Shown piece after piece: positions 12,706 through 32,838 of a stretch of 64,000 bases of DNA (within the stretch, counting starts at the first letter, position 1; each line of letters begins with the position of its first letter). A model generated the notes under the pieces. It ran no database searches. It was not told the DNA's origin and saw only the letters and a program-made list of their open reading frames with translations. This stretch comes from Pelodera strongyloides (lineage: Eukaryota > Nematoda > Chromadorea > Rhabditida > Rhabditidae): positions 186,001 to 250,000 of the forward strand of contig JAANDG010000099.1 in the NCBI GenBank assembly GCA_036852015.1, given 5' to 3'. Made by a program: the position numbers and the translations under genes.

Positions 12706-15700
12706 CTATCTGACCATCATGTAGCTCTGCATAGGGTGTATGTAGTAGGAGATACGGGGCCCTTGCTGATACCAGTACTGATATCGTCGCTTTGGAGATG
12801 TGTCCCCGTACATACCATTGAGAGCCGTGTAACCACAGTCCGCATGCCACCAACCTCTGAAGAATAATATTATCTTATGTTTTGAAGAATAATATTATCT
12901 TATGTTTTGATTCAACAACATTAAGTAGATTATAACAAATGAACCGGACCCCGGTGCACCGTTTCTGCGGATTCGGTTGATATAACCCGGTACACTTTAT
13001 CTTTTTTTTTTAAATAACAATTAGCATTGTCATTTAAAATAGGAACCGCTCGAAATAACGCAGATCGAAACCTACCCATAGTTTCTGAGCGCTGCGCAAT
13101 TCTGATCCTCCCTGCTATCATTGTCTCGGTCTACTGTAGTGAATGGTCTGCCATCGTGTAGATTTTTGAACACATCTATGTATTCACTCAAGTTACCGCG
13201 CTTCCGTGGACTCAGATTTAACACGTAATGACTATCAGCGGGACCAACCTGAAACAGGTTTTGCTTCGAAATTTAATTTGAAATCTTAATTAATATTCGA
13301 ATGATTATATATGTAACTGCATGTTTCACCCCAGTTCAGAACATACAGCTAAATATTTGGTCCCTAGTAAGTACTTTCGCGTTGTGAAGCGCGGGGTCAT
13401 AGGGTTCCCTTTGATTGACGTTCTTTATTTGTATTAATTGTTAACCAATAAACCGTTATTATTATATGTATCACATGTGTACAAGAATGGTAAGGAATTG
13501 GTATCGTGTTCCGATATACCGTGTTGAATCTGATAAAATAAGCTAACAATAAAAGCAATAAGCAAATGACGAATAAATGAATACATACCCTAAAAAGCCA
13601 TTCGCCCCACCAAATTGAGTGTGGTTGACCGTGACCGCTGCATTTCGATTGATCAGAACAAAGGTCTCCTCTTAATTCTATCCTCAAAGTTAGAGGATCC
13701 TGGTTTTCAGGCAGCATCTAAAATATGCACAAATAATGGATTGTTGTTAAAAACTACTAATCGTAGAGATAATAAGAATCATAAGCTGAACTCATATCAA
13801 TAAACTTATCTTTTTTACCTTTAACATTCTGACTTTCAAATATTATGATCGCTTATCTTTTCTTATCTCTAACGTTCTGGCTTACAAATATTGTGCTAAC
13901 TTATGATCTGTAGTCTGATAAGTAGTTGTCAACAGCGCAATGAATGTGGCGAGATGGCCGAGTGGTCTAAGGCGCTGGATTTAGGCTCCAGTCTCCCCGG
14001 AGGCGTGGGTTCGAATCCCACTTTCGTCAGATATTTTGCAGACTTTTTTTAGTTAGTTTTTCTATAATTACGGTGGTTTAAAAAATAATGATAAACTAAT
14101 TTTTGTCAGAATAATTTTGGAATTGTCAAAAATATATTCTATAATTAGGTGACCTAACAATTACATAAAATGTGGCGAGATGGACGAGTGGTCTAAGGCG
14201 CTGGATTTAGGCTCCAGTCTCCCCGGAGGCGTGGGTTCGAATCCCACTTTCGTCAGATATTTTGCAGACTTTTTTTAGTTAGTTTTTCTATAATTACGGT
14301 GGTTTAAAAAATAATGATAAACTGATTTTTGTCAGAATAATTTCGGAATTGTCAGAAATATATTCTATAATTAGGTGACCTAACAATTACGTAAATGTGG
14401 CGAGATGGCCGAGTGGTCTAACAATAAGGCGCTGGATTTAGGCTCCAGTCTCCCCGGAGGCGTGGGTTCGAATCCCACTTTCGTCAGATATTTTGCAAAC
14501 TTTTTAGTTTATTAATTTTTTTTATCATTTTTGTTACGATCAAGGATCTGTCTGAGTTTTAATAGACGGATAAAGCCACAAATAATGATTATGGCGGAAA
14601 AAGGCGAAATACTTCGTATAGATTCTCCAGTCCCATCCAGTACGAAGTGTGTACATCGCCGAATCCATACTGGTATTCAGACCAATTTCTATGGTAGAAT
14701 TCCACATCTCCATTGATCCGTCTGAATATTTTGTTTATTACCCTTTTCAAATGTTCACATACCTATCTAGATATAGCGGCATGAAACGCCCCTATGAATC
14801 AACTGTGAATATGCGTGTTTAGCTAATGCAGCCTACATAAAGATTTTTTATCGTATAAAAGCTTACTTATGAAACACCGCCCAACCACCTCCACTGGTGA
14901 CCACATCACAGTAAGCGAGGAATGTCCTATTCCGAGGTCTCAGATAGTATACACCAGATGGTTTCCTTGCATTTCGCACAGCGATGCAACTCTGAAAAAC
15001 TAACACATCGAAGGCGTTGGTGTGACATAGCCGAAAAAAAAAGATAATATATATATTAACAACGATGGAAAGGGGAATCAGGAAAGTATGAATGTATATA
15101 TGTCTTCTCTATGGAGGAACCGAGCTTCCACCTTCTATTTAAGATGAAACCAACACAGATCATGATAGAAAATAAAGAAACACGAAAACAACCACTTATT
15201 AGAAAGCATAAAATGAAGTAAGCTTCGCATCTTGAACACTCACATCATATGTTTTGTTATCATAAGGTGGCAGGGGTGATGGGTCAGGCACTGATGGCTG
15301 AGACAGCGCATCATCCGGCACTTCTGATGTCGGACTTTCTGTTGTGGAAGTAGTTGTCTTTGGATCATAGAGAACCCGAACAGGAACACGGGCTCCCGAA
15401 GGCCGCTTTGTGGTAGGATCAGATCTAGAGATTCTTTAGATTAATGGAATACAGAAAGAAAAATTGTTTGCGTAGAACACTCCTACTCCACACTGTTGCC
15501 AGAAAAGAACAGTTGTTAATACGAAAGATGCAAGAAGTTTAAATGCTCCTATTTGTATTATACATCAGACATTTCCACATGCTGATTCGACTTCAAATAG
15601 CACATTGTGGTCTATAATAATATGTGTATATTTTTTAGCGTATGCAAAAAAAAACTAGAAATCTTCAAAAGAATCATAGGATGCATATGAAACTGTTTAA

Positions 15701-16284
15701 CTCACGCCACATCTGTGTTATTGTATTCATCTGCAAACGAAGAGTTATTCATTTCCTGAATTTGCTCAATGGGAAGCGCCTAAATTGAAAAAAAATCATG
15801 AATGAAAACAAGACAACTAAATCAACGAGGTAGTTAACAAAACAACCCACTAGTCTAGCTAATAAAAACGTGGGCATGTCGTATATTAACGAATTGCTAA
15901 CTGTAGTTTTTCCCGAAAAGAAACTCGGGGGCTTCTCCGCTTCCTCTGCTGTGGCAATAAGAATTAGGATAGCTGCAAATGCGATCACAATTGTTAGCAT
16001 AAGAATTGCCAGACACACGAAGAGTTTCACTCTGAAATGCATCAAATAGAAAAAACATTTAAATGAGGAAGAAAGAAGATACTCTGTCCTGGCCACAAAA
16101 TAAGACACATTAACAATCTTCTGCATGCATACCTCGAACTGCAAAATGAAGTCTTGAGTCTGTGCTCAGCGGCAAGGCATGGGTCCAGTTCCAGCGGGTC
16201 CTGCGCCTTTGTGGACCCGTGTCTGCCCTTGTTGGGAGATCCGATGGGGCCAGTGTCCCGCGTTCTATTCGCCTTATTCACCAT
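12706..16284 (-). CDS. Type II membrane protein with C-terminal fibrinogen-related domain
   Basis: Fibrinogen-related (FReD) domains are extracellular recognition modules, often binding sugars or acetyl groups. Nine exons in phase: 16284-16133, 16031-15902, 15779-15706, 15424-15244, 14991-14867, 14721-14613, 13717-13589, 13248-13076, 12856-12706. The start Met opens a roughly 50-residue polar cytoplasmic tail. A hydrophobic helix follows (LFVCLAILMLTIVIAFAAIL), then a Thr/Pro/Ser-rich stalk. The FReD begins with CIAV..SGVYYL and YCDVVTSGGGW, continues with FHRNWSEYQYGFGD and WMGLENLYE, and ends TTVDRDND, GGWWHADCGYTALNG and YYIHPM. No cleavable signal peptide is seen, so topology is FIBCD1-like (C-terminus outside). 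The intron between exons 6 and 7 contains three tRNA-Leu genes on the other strand. Domain call is very strong; ligand unknown. Confidence 0.92.
12856..12910. repeat. 24-bp tandem duplication at an intron end
   Basis: The unit TTGAAGAATAATATTATCTTATG is present twice (first copy starting CTGAAG), immediately next to the acceptor of the last exon of the fibrinogen-domain gene. The duplication sits in the acceptor-proximal intron, so it could affect branch-point spacing. Confidence 0.8.
13351..13464. repeat. Dispersed repeat, copy 1 (about 112 bp)
   Basis: A segment with TTTGGTCCCTA, TTTCGCGTTGTGAAGCGCGGGG and a tail ending ACCAATAAACCGTTATTATTA recurs in the same orientation at 49945-50060 with only scattered differences. 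Both copies lie in introns. It looks like the conserved end of a non-autonomous mobile element. No coding sequence. Confidence 0.85.
13948..14029 (+). tRNA. tRNA-Leu (anticodon UAG), copy 1
   Basis: 82 nt. The acceptor stem is GGCGAGA/TTTCGTC with two G-U pairs, then discriminator A. The A-box region reads TGGCCGAGTGG, the anticodon stem-loop is CTGGA-TTTAGGC-TCCAG giving anticodon TAG, a variable arm follows as expected for Leu, and the B-box is GGTTCGAATCC. A run of seven T at 14043-14049 is a suitable Pol III terminator. No intron. It decodes CUA and, by wobble, other CUN leucine codons. It lies inside a fibrinogen-gene intron, antisense to that gene. Confidence 0.95.
14174..14255 (+). tRNA. 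tRNA-Leu (UAG), copy 2, with A-box change
   Basis: Same as copy 1 except that GGCCGAG in the D-arm/A-box reads GGACGAG. This alters a D-stem base and a conserved internal promoter position, so activity may be reduced. It is followed by the same T7 terminator. Confidence 0.88.
14399..14486 (+). pseudogene. tRNA-Leu (UAG), copy 3, with 6-bp D-arm insertion (probable pseudo-tRNA)
   Basis: 88 nt. A normal A-box start is followed by an extra six bases (GGTCTAACAATAAGG against GGTCTAAGG) in the D loop/3' D stem, which enlarges the D-arm. Anticodon arm, variable arm and B-box are intact. The insertion probably disturbs tertiary contacts of the elbow. I read it as a decaying copy, though transcription is still possible. 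Confidence 0.75.
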
Positions 16285-19070
16285 TTAAACTCACGCCATT
16301 TAATAAACTAAAACGAACATTACTTTTGGTTAATATCGTACTATATAATATACATAAACCAAATAGACAGCTAAATCCTCTCTGTACAAAAAATCGGATT
16401 TGCACTGTTCGAACAATGCTGGTTTGTTTGTAATCAGTCTATTTAAACAAAAACCACAATTTATGTATACTTATTTATAACGTTCATTTATTTCAATCGG
16501 AAATATAGCGTTCACCTAGAGTTAGAGCAAGAATAATGCCTTATTTATAGACGGAAAGAATACGGGAAATGCACAAAGCATTATTCAAATACATCCGGCA
16601 TCATAAGGGCATATTGAAAAAGGATTATGCACGGAATTTTTTCTTTACATCCGATTGCAAAAGCAAGCAATTTGGCATCATGCAAAACATATATTCTTAA
16701 GGTTACGAAAGTTACATGATCTGAGCAATGTCAGGTTTTTCCATGAACTCTAGTTTATTATGAGCAGTGCTATGCAAAAAGTAAGGAAAACTGAACCAGA
16801 AAGTGCCTATTCAATCGTTTAGTTAAATACAAGAAAATACAAGTTTCGGCTAAACATTAAAGTAATACGAAACTATTTTCGAAGATATGAACATATGGTT
16901 GTGCATCATGGAATTTACATAGACGCTGCTTTCTGCAGGTGGTGGCTTTTTTTTGGCGGGAAATCATTTAAGCAATAGATCAGACAAGACTACCAATAAG
17001 GCGCGCAATCCAGTGGTGCACAAACCTAAACATAGATACGTGGTACAGTTTTAACTTGGAGCAGATCATATTTATCCTAGTAGACTGGATAGAACATCAT
17101 TGTATACAACTAACTGACCAGGAAAAGCGAGTGGTTTGCAACCAGATGTTTATTGTGAGCCTCTGACAGTCCAATAGTTTACAAGGAAAGCAACTTCTTT
17201 GTCATGTATCAAATATCCAGCAGCACATGTATTACAAAGTACAACGCATATTGCTCCAATATTGTTCGCCACAAAGGAGAACACCAATTTATGCCATGTG
17301 TTTTGATAAAAGGAAAAGTAATAGCAAAGTCAACAACGAGTAAATTCAAGAAATTATCAGCATGATAATTAAATCGATAATGTCTAATTGATGCGGTTAG
17401 GAAGAGTTATATGTGTGACAATGGCAATGTAGACGGCTATTTGTCAAGGCGGTCTCTCTGAAAAGGCGCGCCATTTATGTCACTTTATAGTTTCTTTTGC
17501 CGCACAGAGTGACACTTCCTGACATGCACAAGGACATTAAGCGTATGTGGCTGGTCAATTGAATAAATAATATGTATCTTTTTCGCGTGCCAATGATGCC
17601 GAAACATCGTTGAATCCTAAACTTATGCGAACTTTTTCACAAAAAAAAACTTATCAAGACGCATATAAATCAGCGTTAAACTAAACCAAGGCAAACTACA
17701 CAGCAACATGACCGGTGTACATCGAAACCAAAATACCAGCAACTCAACAAGGGAGTGACTGACACTGCTTCTTTAAATTTGACGAGAACTAAATGACATA
17801 TAAGAAATGTTATTATAAATTGAAATTGGCGTACATAAATTGCATTTGAAGTACAAAAAAGGAGAGTAATATAGAGAGGGCGCAAAGTGTGTGTGTTACC
17901 AAATTGACTGGACCACTTAGTAAGCGCCTAATGGACGATATTTTAGGATTTGTCGCAGTGTTCTGGTCGTAAAACGAGCAATTCTGTGACAGAGCTATTC
18001 AGTTTGAAAGCTGTAGTGCTTTCGGTTGAGATCAATGAGACTAGTTGCTGTAAATAAAAGTAAAACGTCTATATAATATAATATTGGCAGCGTAGCTAGA
18101 CCCTTGCTATAAACTGTTAAATATACATGCCATATTTTACGAAATTTGTGTCATCGGTGCGCGAAAACCAATATGCCAAGAAACCAAGTTATATTTTCGG
18201 AACGAAATATCCAGAAATAGCCCTGAAAATTGCCACAACCGCTCCGGAAGCAAGGCATTGCCGTGTGGTTGACTAGTGTGGTTGACTAGTTCGGTGAGCC
18301 GTGTGAAAATCAACGAGGTGGTAAAATGAACTCGTTGTCACTTTTTTGTGCACTTAACTTGAAAATAATATTGTACCAACAATGATTCATCGGCCAAAAT
18401 AACTGAATATTCACACAAAAAACTAGCAAAATTAATCTTGCAGTTGAAGAATTCCATTATTTGCGTGCTTCAGGAGTATGATACAAAAGGATAGAGGCCA
18501 TCACATCTCTTAGGAGGGCAATTCATTCTTATGAAATATTAATGCAACTATTCATGGATGAAAACTTTCTTCGAATGATTAAAAGTCTTGAGAGAAGAGA
18601 AATTGAACCATGGAAAAAGTCAGGAAAGTCTGAAAATAATCAAATTGAAGATCACTTGTGACAAGGAAATAACAAATAAAAACAATTGTAATCAGAAGTA
18701 AACATAAAAAATTACGTAATGACGTGCGAAGAATAACAACGCCTGACCTATTTGCCAATTACAAGAAAAACTGCTAAAAAATTCTTTTTGGTGTTTTGGC
18801 CTTACACTATTTGAATGCACTTTACCTAAACAAAGAATCGGGGGTAAGTGTTCGATGCACCATATCAGGGGAGCAATTAGCGTCGCATATAAGGATACAA
18901 GTACCGGTATATGAATGTTCCAATTTGAAGATATACGTGTTCAGACACTGAGGCGGTATGGTTTTTATGCTTTCTTCACATGCAGTTTGCAATCTCTTTA
19001 CGGAGAATAGTCGGCGTTCGATTTTAGATTCGACGGTTAAGCAATGAGGAAAAAATTAAAAATGTATTTA
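16285..19070. other. Gene-poor intergenic DNA
   Basis: About 2.8 kb, AT-rich. It should contain the promoter of the fibrinogen-domain gene (start at 16284, minus strand) and the 3' flank of the next minus-strand gene. A short 12-bp direct repeat (GTGGTTGACTAG twice) lies near 18266-18289. No exon chain or domain was found on either strand. Confidence 0.55.
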
Positions 19071-22000
19071 TCAGTCAGTTTTGAGTCCATTGAGGGTTGC
19101 ATGTGCAAGACTTTCTTGGAAGAGGCGTGTCGCATTCTTCTCGTCGCGTCGGGTGCTGAACACAAAAAAGAACAATTGCGTGAAAGGAAACACAACTCTT
19201 TCTAATCCGGCAATTACCTTTACACACAATTGTCACCTGGCGGGCGCCTTCAGGAGGGAAAAGTCAGAAACGCAAACGAATACGTTGATTCAGCACGTAT
19301 AAGCGCTTATTAGGAGCGACGAGTTTATCGCGGTATTATAATTATTGTGTGTGGATTCGGACAGAGTGTGCTCATACTGTATTAAATATGCATATAGGGT
19401 TGGACCGCAACGAATAAAACAATTTTTTGGAAAGCATTTCCAAATGCTAAGAAACATTATTTGCCATGCTTTATGGTCAACAAGTGCTTTTAAGTTGATT
19501 AATTCGCGAGTGTTGTATTTCCATTGCGTCACTTATTCCCAACACAAGTGAAGCTTCAATTTTTTTACCCAGGAAAAGAATGCGAACGTTTTTCTTGCCA
19601 AAGTAAATTTACAACTTACGTGAGTAGCATTGTTGTGGCCGACAGAGCAAATAGTACAATGTTTAGGGCGACTGAAGCTAGAAATAATGGGAGCCACGGG
19701 GAGCTTCCTTGCTCACAACCTGACGGGCACACCACATCGATAGGAGTTGAAGAGGGTGGCGCTTGCTTAAGTTGTAGTTTATGTGCATAATAAATATTTT
19801 GTCAACAAGTTATTTGCGAACACACTATGTACCAAGAAAACAGCAAGAAACAACGGGAAAATGGATGCTTACCGCAACTTGCTTTGCCAAAACCCGAACA
19901 ATATCAGAAGCATCGTCCACGTTAAGTAAGCCCTCTTCGTCTTCGGTGTTCATTGGTTTTACCTAACGTGATAATAATAATAAAGTAAAAGAAAAAATAA
20001 AATACCATAAAGGAAAAGTAAGTGTATACATTTAGGATGTACAAAGGAAATTATGAACTATAGCATGGTTTATTGAACAAAGTAAACAAGTTCAAAGCGG
20101 TCCGCAAGAGATCTTCTAAAACAGGTATTGCACAAGTACCCAACGTTTAGCTACTATTAAGTATAGAGTATGCACCGAATATTATGTACGCTAAAATGCT
20201 ACCTTTTTCATTGCTTTCTTCGCTTGTTGAACCATTTGATCTACCGATGGAGAAGGACTTCCATTCGCATTGTGAATCAAGGCGATATTCTTCTAAAAAG
20301 ACGATTACGTTGCTATGTGTTTACGGTAAACACGGTTAATTGCACAATATTACGCACCACGGTAAAAAACGCATTTACACAAAAAAACGCACTGGGTGTT
20401 CTAACACCCAAAAACCGCGCGCGTAGAGTTGATTACACAAAAACGCTCGCAATTTAAATACAAATAATCAGGTAATTTGTAACTGTTTTCTAAAAAAATA
20501 TGTGTCGACCAAAAGTTTAATGCGAAAAACATCAATCCATTTAACTAAGGAATCTTTTTTTCGCAGTATGTGTTTAAGTTCCCATGATATTTGAGAGAAA
20601 TGCCCTAAACTCTGATAAAAAAACTTGAAATAGATACCTGAGCTGCCACAAAATTCCGCATCACTCCGAGAACGGCGCCTTCAAAGAATGCGAGCGTTTT
20701 ATTGAAACAACCGAGGTCCTTGTCGAATGCAACAGAACAATGTGTACTGCATCCTCCGAGATCAGTTGAAGAAATTGATACTGCACAAATAATCGTCGAA
20801 AAGCATGTGAGCGTCTAAACTGTGGTGAATACTGAAAACGAACAATGAAGAGTCCACAAATGATATTTTGGAATTATCTACAATAGGCAACTAGTCCACT
20901 AACAACGATTAGTTGTTCCTAGCAAAATTCTAGAGAGTAAAATTTCATACAACGAAAAATGCAACTCAAAATATCTATCAGAACCGCAATCAGATCATTT
21001 ATTGTCAAAATTATTTAACGAAATGCAACGTTGGAAATGTAGCATAAAACTCACAATAAATAAGAGCCGCATCACAATTTATCCTGTAGAAAGCTGCGAT
21101 CTAGTAGAAAGCTGGTTTCCGAATTTAATGAAATTGTAGCGTAATATGTTGTAGACTGTGCTTTGATCAAAGTGTTAACTTTCGTCCCATAGAATGCAAA
21201 GAAAAGAGCCGGAGTAGCAGTGAATGGAATCAATAGAGTATTAGATTGTGATAAGGAATAGAAGCAGTGCGCACTCAGAGGTCACAGCATAGTAGAATAA
21301 TGGAGCACTCATGATTTCTCATAAAATCCCTAAATTAGTGACAAAGGGATCATGAATAACCACATCTGCATCCAGACGAACCCGGTAGTCGAGTTCTTGA
21401 ATACATGGGCAACTAATTGTAAGATACTTTCAGCGAATTCTCGTCCACGCTTCTCGTTGCCACAACATTAGGCTTGATATGCGTAAGTAATAGAATACGC
21501 AGAATGGAATATCTAGAACTTAGTATATCTTATTAATACCGTCCGTGTTCGATTCCCGGACGATGCACAATGGAAACCTTCGTCGTAAATTTTTGACCAT
21601 TAAAAGGTACTTAGGTTAAGTAAATTTATGACTGAACCACGCTGCAACACGCTTTTTGATGGATTTCACCAAAAACAGCCAAGTATGGAATTTGGCAATT
21701 TGCCAACCTTGTAAATCATGGAAATACTTTCCATTCCACCTTTTTGGTCTAAGTACGCCTCCCATGCTCTAGGCGTACTTCTATCAAAAAGGTACTTAAT
21801 CTAAGTACCTCTTTGACATAAGTATAAATGTTGACGAAACCGTAAGTACCGCGCGCTTTTGACTGAAGTACCTTTTTGACGGAAGTAAATGTTGGTGAAA
21901 ATACCCTCACTCAGCACTAGTGTCACAAACATACAAAAGAGACACTATATAAATGTCCTTCTTTTATTCAACACAAACCTATGAGTTTCGGCTAACGCCT

Positions 22001-23647
22001 AACACATTAGTAACAAGAGAATGCTGGGCTTACGCCTGCTATCAACCCTGACAGCAAAAAAAAAGAAAGGGGGGGGGGGGTACCTGGAGACTGTTGGGCT
22101 TTCGCCTACAGTCAATGCTCATGCAAACTGGAACAGGGTAAGAGTGTAGCTCAAGACGGATTGAAGATGTCGTCAGAACAATGCAAGAATGCAAGGATGA
22201 TGGAGGATGGATGATGGATCTCGGGCTACGCTTATATGCAGGCTAGGCGGAACCTTAGTGTGCACGCAATTTAACTTCTCCCGGCGTTATATGTTGATAG
22301 GCAAAACTTAAATTGCACAGAAATCACTACCGCAAATTGTTATTCCTTCTTATGATGTATTTGAAGTCGTTTGGAACAGTTTTTGCTCACGCAAATAAAC
22401 AGAAAAAAGCAAATTCTGTTTTCCCTAATTCTGGTTGGTTGACATTGCAAAAAATTATAAGTAGTCTCCAGCAAAACAAAATCACGTTTTCGTGTTTCTG
22501 TTTCTTTTAAATCATATTTCATGAAAAACCTTAATTATCGATGTAAATATGTTGTTAAGCAAAATCGTCAAAAAACAGTCGATAACAGATCATTGCATTG
22601 TTTCTAGTTGTTTATTCTATTATTCTAGTTACATCGTGTCTCTGTGCATGCATTTATCTATGATCACTCAATAACAATACGGATATTCTGTTCTACTTCC
22701 GAATCAAACTGCGTCACTTACTACTTGTGCTTTAAAACCCATTTAATAAAACTTATTACGATTTTTTTCTGCTACCGGGTTTTGCAAATATGGTAGAGAA
22801 ATCCACATTTCCTACCTTAGTGAAATGTGGAAGTTATTGGCAAAATTCGATCCCCAGATATAACCGTGAATTGGTGAACAAACAGCTGCTGGGTACATTA
22901 AAAGGAGCCAATATGCCCCTAGGAGACAATTGCAGGAAAAGCAGCGCGGGTCGAATACTACCTATATGGAGTCCCGACCAATTGCCTTATTATAGCAAAT
23001 GAACAAATGCCCAATTGTTGTTTACCACGTTTCATTTCTTGGGATCTAGATTTGCCAATAACTCCCGCACATCTCTACAGTATGAAATGCGCTATTCGCT
23101 ATCATATTTGTTAAATGCTGTAGTTTTCTTATAGAAAAATGCAGAATAACTTTGCTTACGTGGGCCTGCGTCTTTAAGATATACACAGGTAAAGCATAAA
23201 ATATCCACCAACACGATTGTGGTTTCTTTCCGGTTTAATATTGTTGCTCTATATACAACGAGGTGATTGTTTCGAGGCGACCCGTTGCTATTGAATTTTT
23301 TTTTCAAAAATTAGCATTTATGAAAATCATCGGACATCCAACCTAACAACACGAATACTCTTCGCAAATAAGGCGTAGGACGTTCAACGAGTTCTTAAAT
23401 ATGCAAGACCTGGTTTTTTTCACCTTTTCAGCACCGTTCGTTGCTTCATTTAATCTTGTTCCCAGAGTTTACGCTTGGCAAATGATCTGGGCCCTATCGG
23501 ATATGGTTTCTGGTTTCCAAGGTTTAACTCACTTGGAATGATTGTGCGCCTTTTTCGTCCCGCTCCCTCCCTCAGCAACTTATCTCTCCACCTTTTCTCT
23601 CCACCTCTCGCTGTCTCTTTTGCAAAGTAATCATTTTCAAAAGAAAG

Positions 23648-23682
<35 letters not shown>

Positions 23683-24188
23683 AGCGAAAAACGTGCGGAT
23701 TGGGTGGAGAAAACGGATCCGCATAGATTCTTTCGATGAAAAAAAACGTGATTATTTCTTATGGTTTTTATTTTTCTGTCTACTGTTTTTTTTTTTTTTT
23801 TTTTTTTTAGTTTTTTTGAATAGTCGAAATTATTGCGCTATTTCAGAATAAAAGAAGTGTGTTACCTGTCACGTCTATATAATTCAATACTATGTTAGTT
23901 AGTGTTCTGACGGTAAAATTGGAAAATTGACAAGTTGATGGTTTTTCGATGTGATTTTTCATGTGCAATAAATACAGAGAGGACTATTATGGTGCTATAC
24001 CATAGGTGATTAACGTATGTTATTGCGGGTAATTGTTCTTCTCTAAATAGCGTCTTATTGTAATTGCCGTCCGATGTTCTTCTCCCAATCGTCCAATGGC
24101 CGCGCACAGATGAGTCTCCGCCTTATACGAATGAGGCCCCCCAAATAGGACTGAGTAGTATCCTATCCACCAACACCACAACCACATG
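19071..24188 (-). CDS. Candidate small type I single-pass membrane protein, family unknown
   Basis: The 3' exons are well supported by phase: 20780-20638, 20292-20203, 19962-19873, 19765-19620 and 19155-19071 (stop). A 29-bp micro-exon at 21083-21055 fits upstream in phase. They encode a Cys-containing ectodomain (GGCSTHC, LGCFNKT with an N-glycosylation sequon), a helical, Lys-rich stretch, an acidic linker, a second Cys pair (CPSGC), one membrane helix (LASVALNIVLFALSATTMLL) and a short basic tail. The start is uncertain: a Met at 24188 opens a strongly hydrophobic signal-like peptide (MWLWCWWIGYYSVLFGG) whose possible donors have the right phase for the micro-exon, but the 3 kb intron is unproven. 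I do not recognise the family. The C-terminal half is about 0.75 reliable, the 5' end about 0.3. Confidence 0.55.
21595..21905. repeat. Cluster of inverted AAGTACCTTTTTGAC motifs (MITE-like)
   Basis: Motifs of the type AAGTACC-TTTTTGAC and the reverse, GTCAAAAAGGTACTT, recur several times within 300 bp. They include a hairpin with arms TTTTTGGTCTAAGTACGCCT and AGGCGTACTTCTATCAAAAA (21741-21791). This looks like a degenerate inverted-repeat transposable element. No ORF. Confidence 0.7.
22067..22080. repeat. Poly-G tract in non-coding DNA
   Basis: A tract of about a dozen G follows an A-rich run (AAAAAAAAAGAAAGGGG...). It is a simple mononucleotide repeat in the presumed long first intron of the membrane-protein gene. 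Confidence 0.9.
23648..23808. repeat. Poly-A (33 nt) and poly-T (23 nt) tracts in inverted arrangement
   Basis: A pure A run at 23648-23680 is followed about 105 bp later by a T run at 23786-23808. Together they could fold as a foldback or mark retroposed sequence. Non-coding. Confidence 0.85.
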
Positions 24189-24624
24189 AATGCAGATCTC
24201 TCATTCACCTTTCTTTCTCATTTACAGACTTTACCTTTCATGCGAAAAATACGTTTATTTATTTATTTATTTATTAAATAACACCGAGGTGTGCATCAAA
24301 TAATATGATGAAAAGAAAGCAATGTGCATATAACGAAACCATTTGTACTGTAGTCGACTACCAATCGGGTAAAAGAAAAGTGAAAAGGTGTATCATACGA
24401 GTGTATATGTATATATTGGCCTTCTTCTACATGCTTTTACGTTAAATTCTTTGTTATTAGTTACCCGCAATGATCACATGAGAATGTCTTAGTTTAGAAC
24501 ACTACAGAGATCAACACTGTGGACCGCGTCGGCTCATATTCAGTTCGGTGAATTGAGTTTATCACTGGATCATATTTTATTCGATATCTGAAAAAGTAAA
24601 CCTTATACTGATCGGAGGCATTCG
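24189..24624. promoter_or_regulatory. Head-to-head spacer upstream of the Cys-loop channel gene
   Basis: About 0.43 kb between the possible minus-strand start at 24188 and the channel start at 24625. It contains a TTTA tetranucleotide run (24254-24275). If both starts are right this is a bidirectional promoter. No specific motif is recognised. Confidence 0.35.

Positions 24625-32838
<8,214 letters not shown>

Larger units (their letters stand above)
13946..14505 (+). repeat. Tandem triplication of a 226-bp tRNA-Leu unit
   Basis: tRNA starts are spaced 226 and 225 bp apart. Downstream flanks of copies 1 and 2 are almost identical, and upstream flanks of copies 2 and 3 share the CTAACAATTAC stretch. 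Copy 3's downstream flank soon diverges. This is a local tandem duplication of tRNA plus spacer, not retroposition. Confidence 0.9.

Noticed and set aside
23542..23739. Lys-rich open frame over the poly-A tract
   Set aside because: Its composition is produced by the mononucleotide run; there is no splice or domain support.
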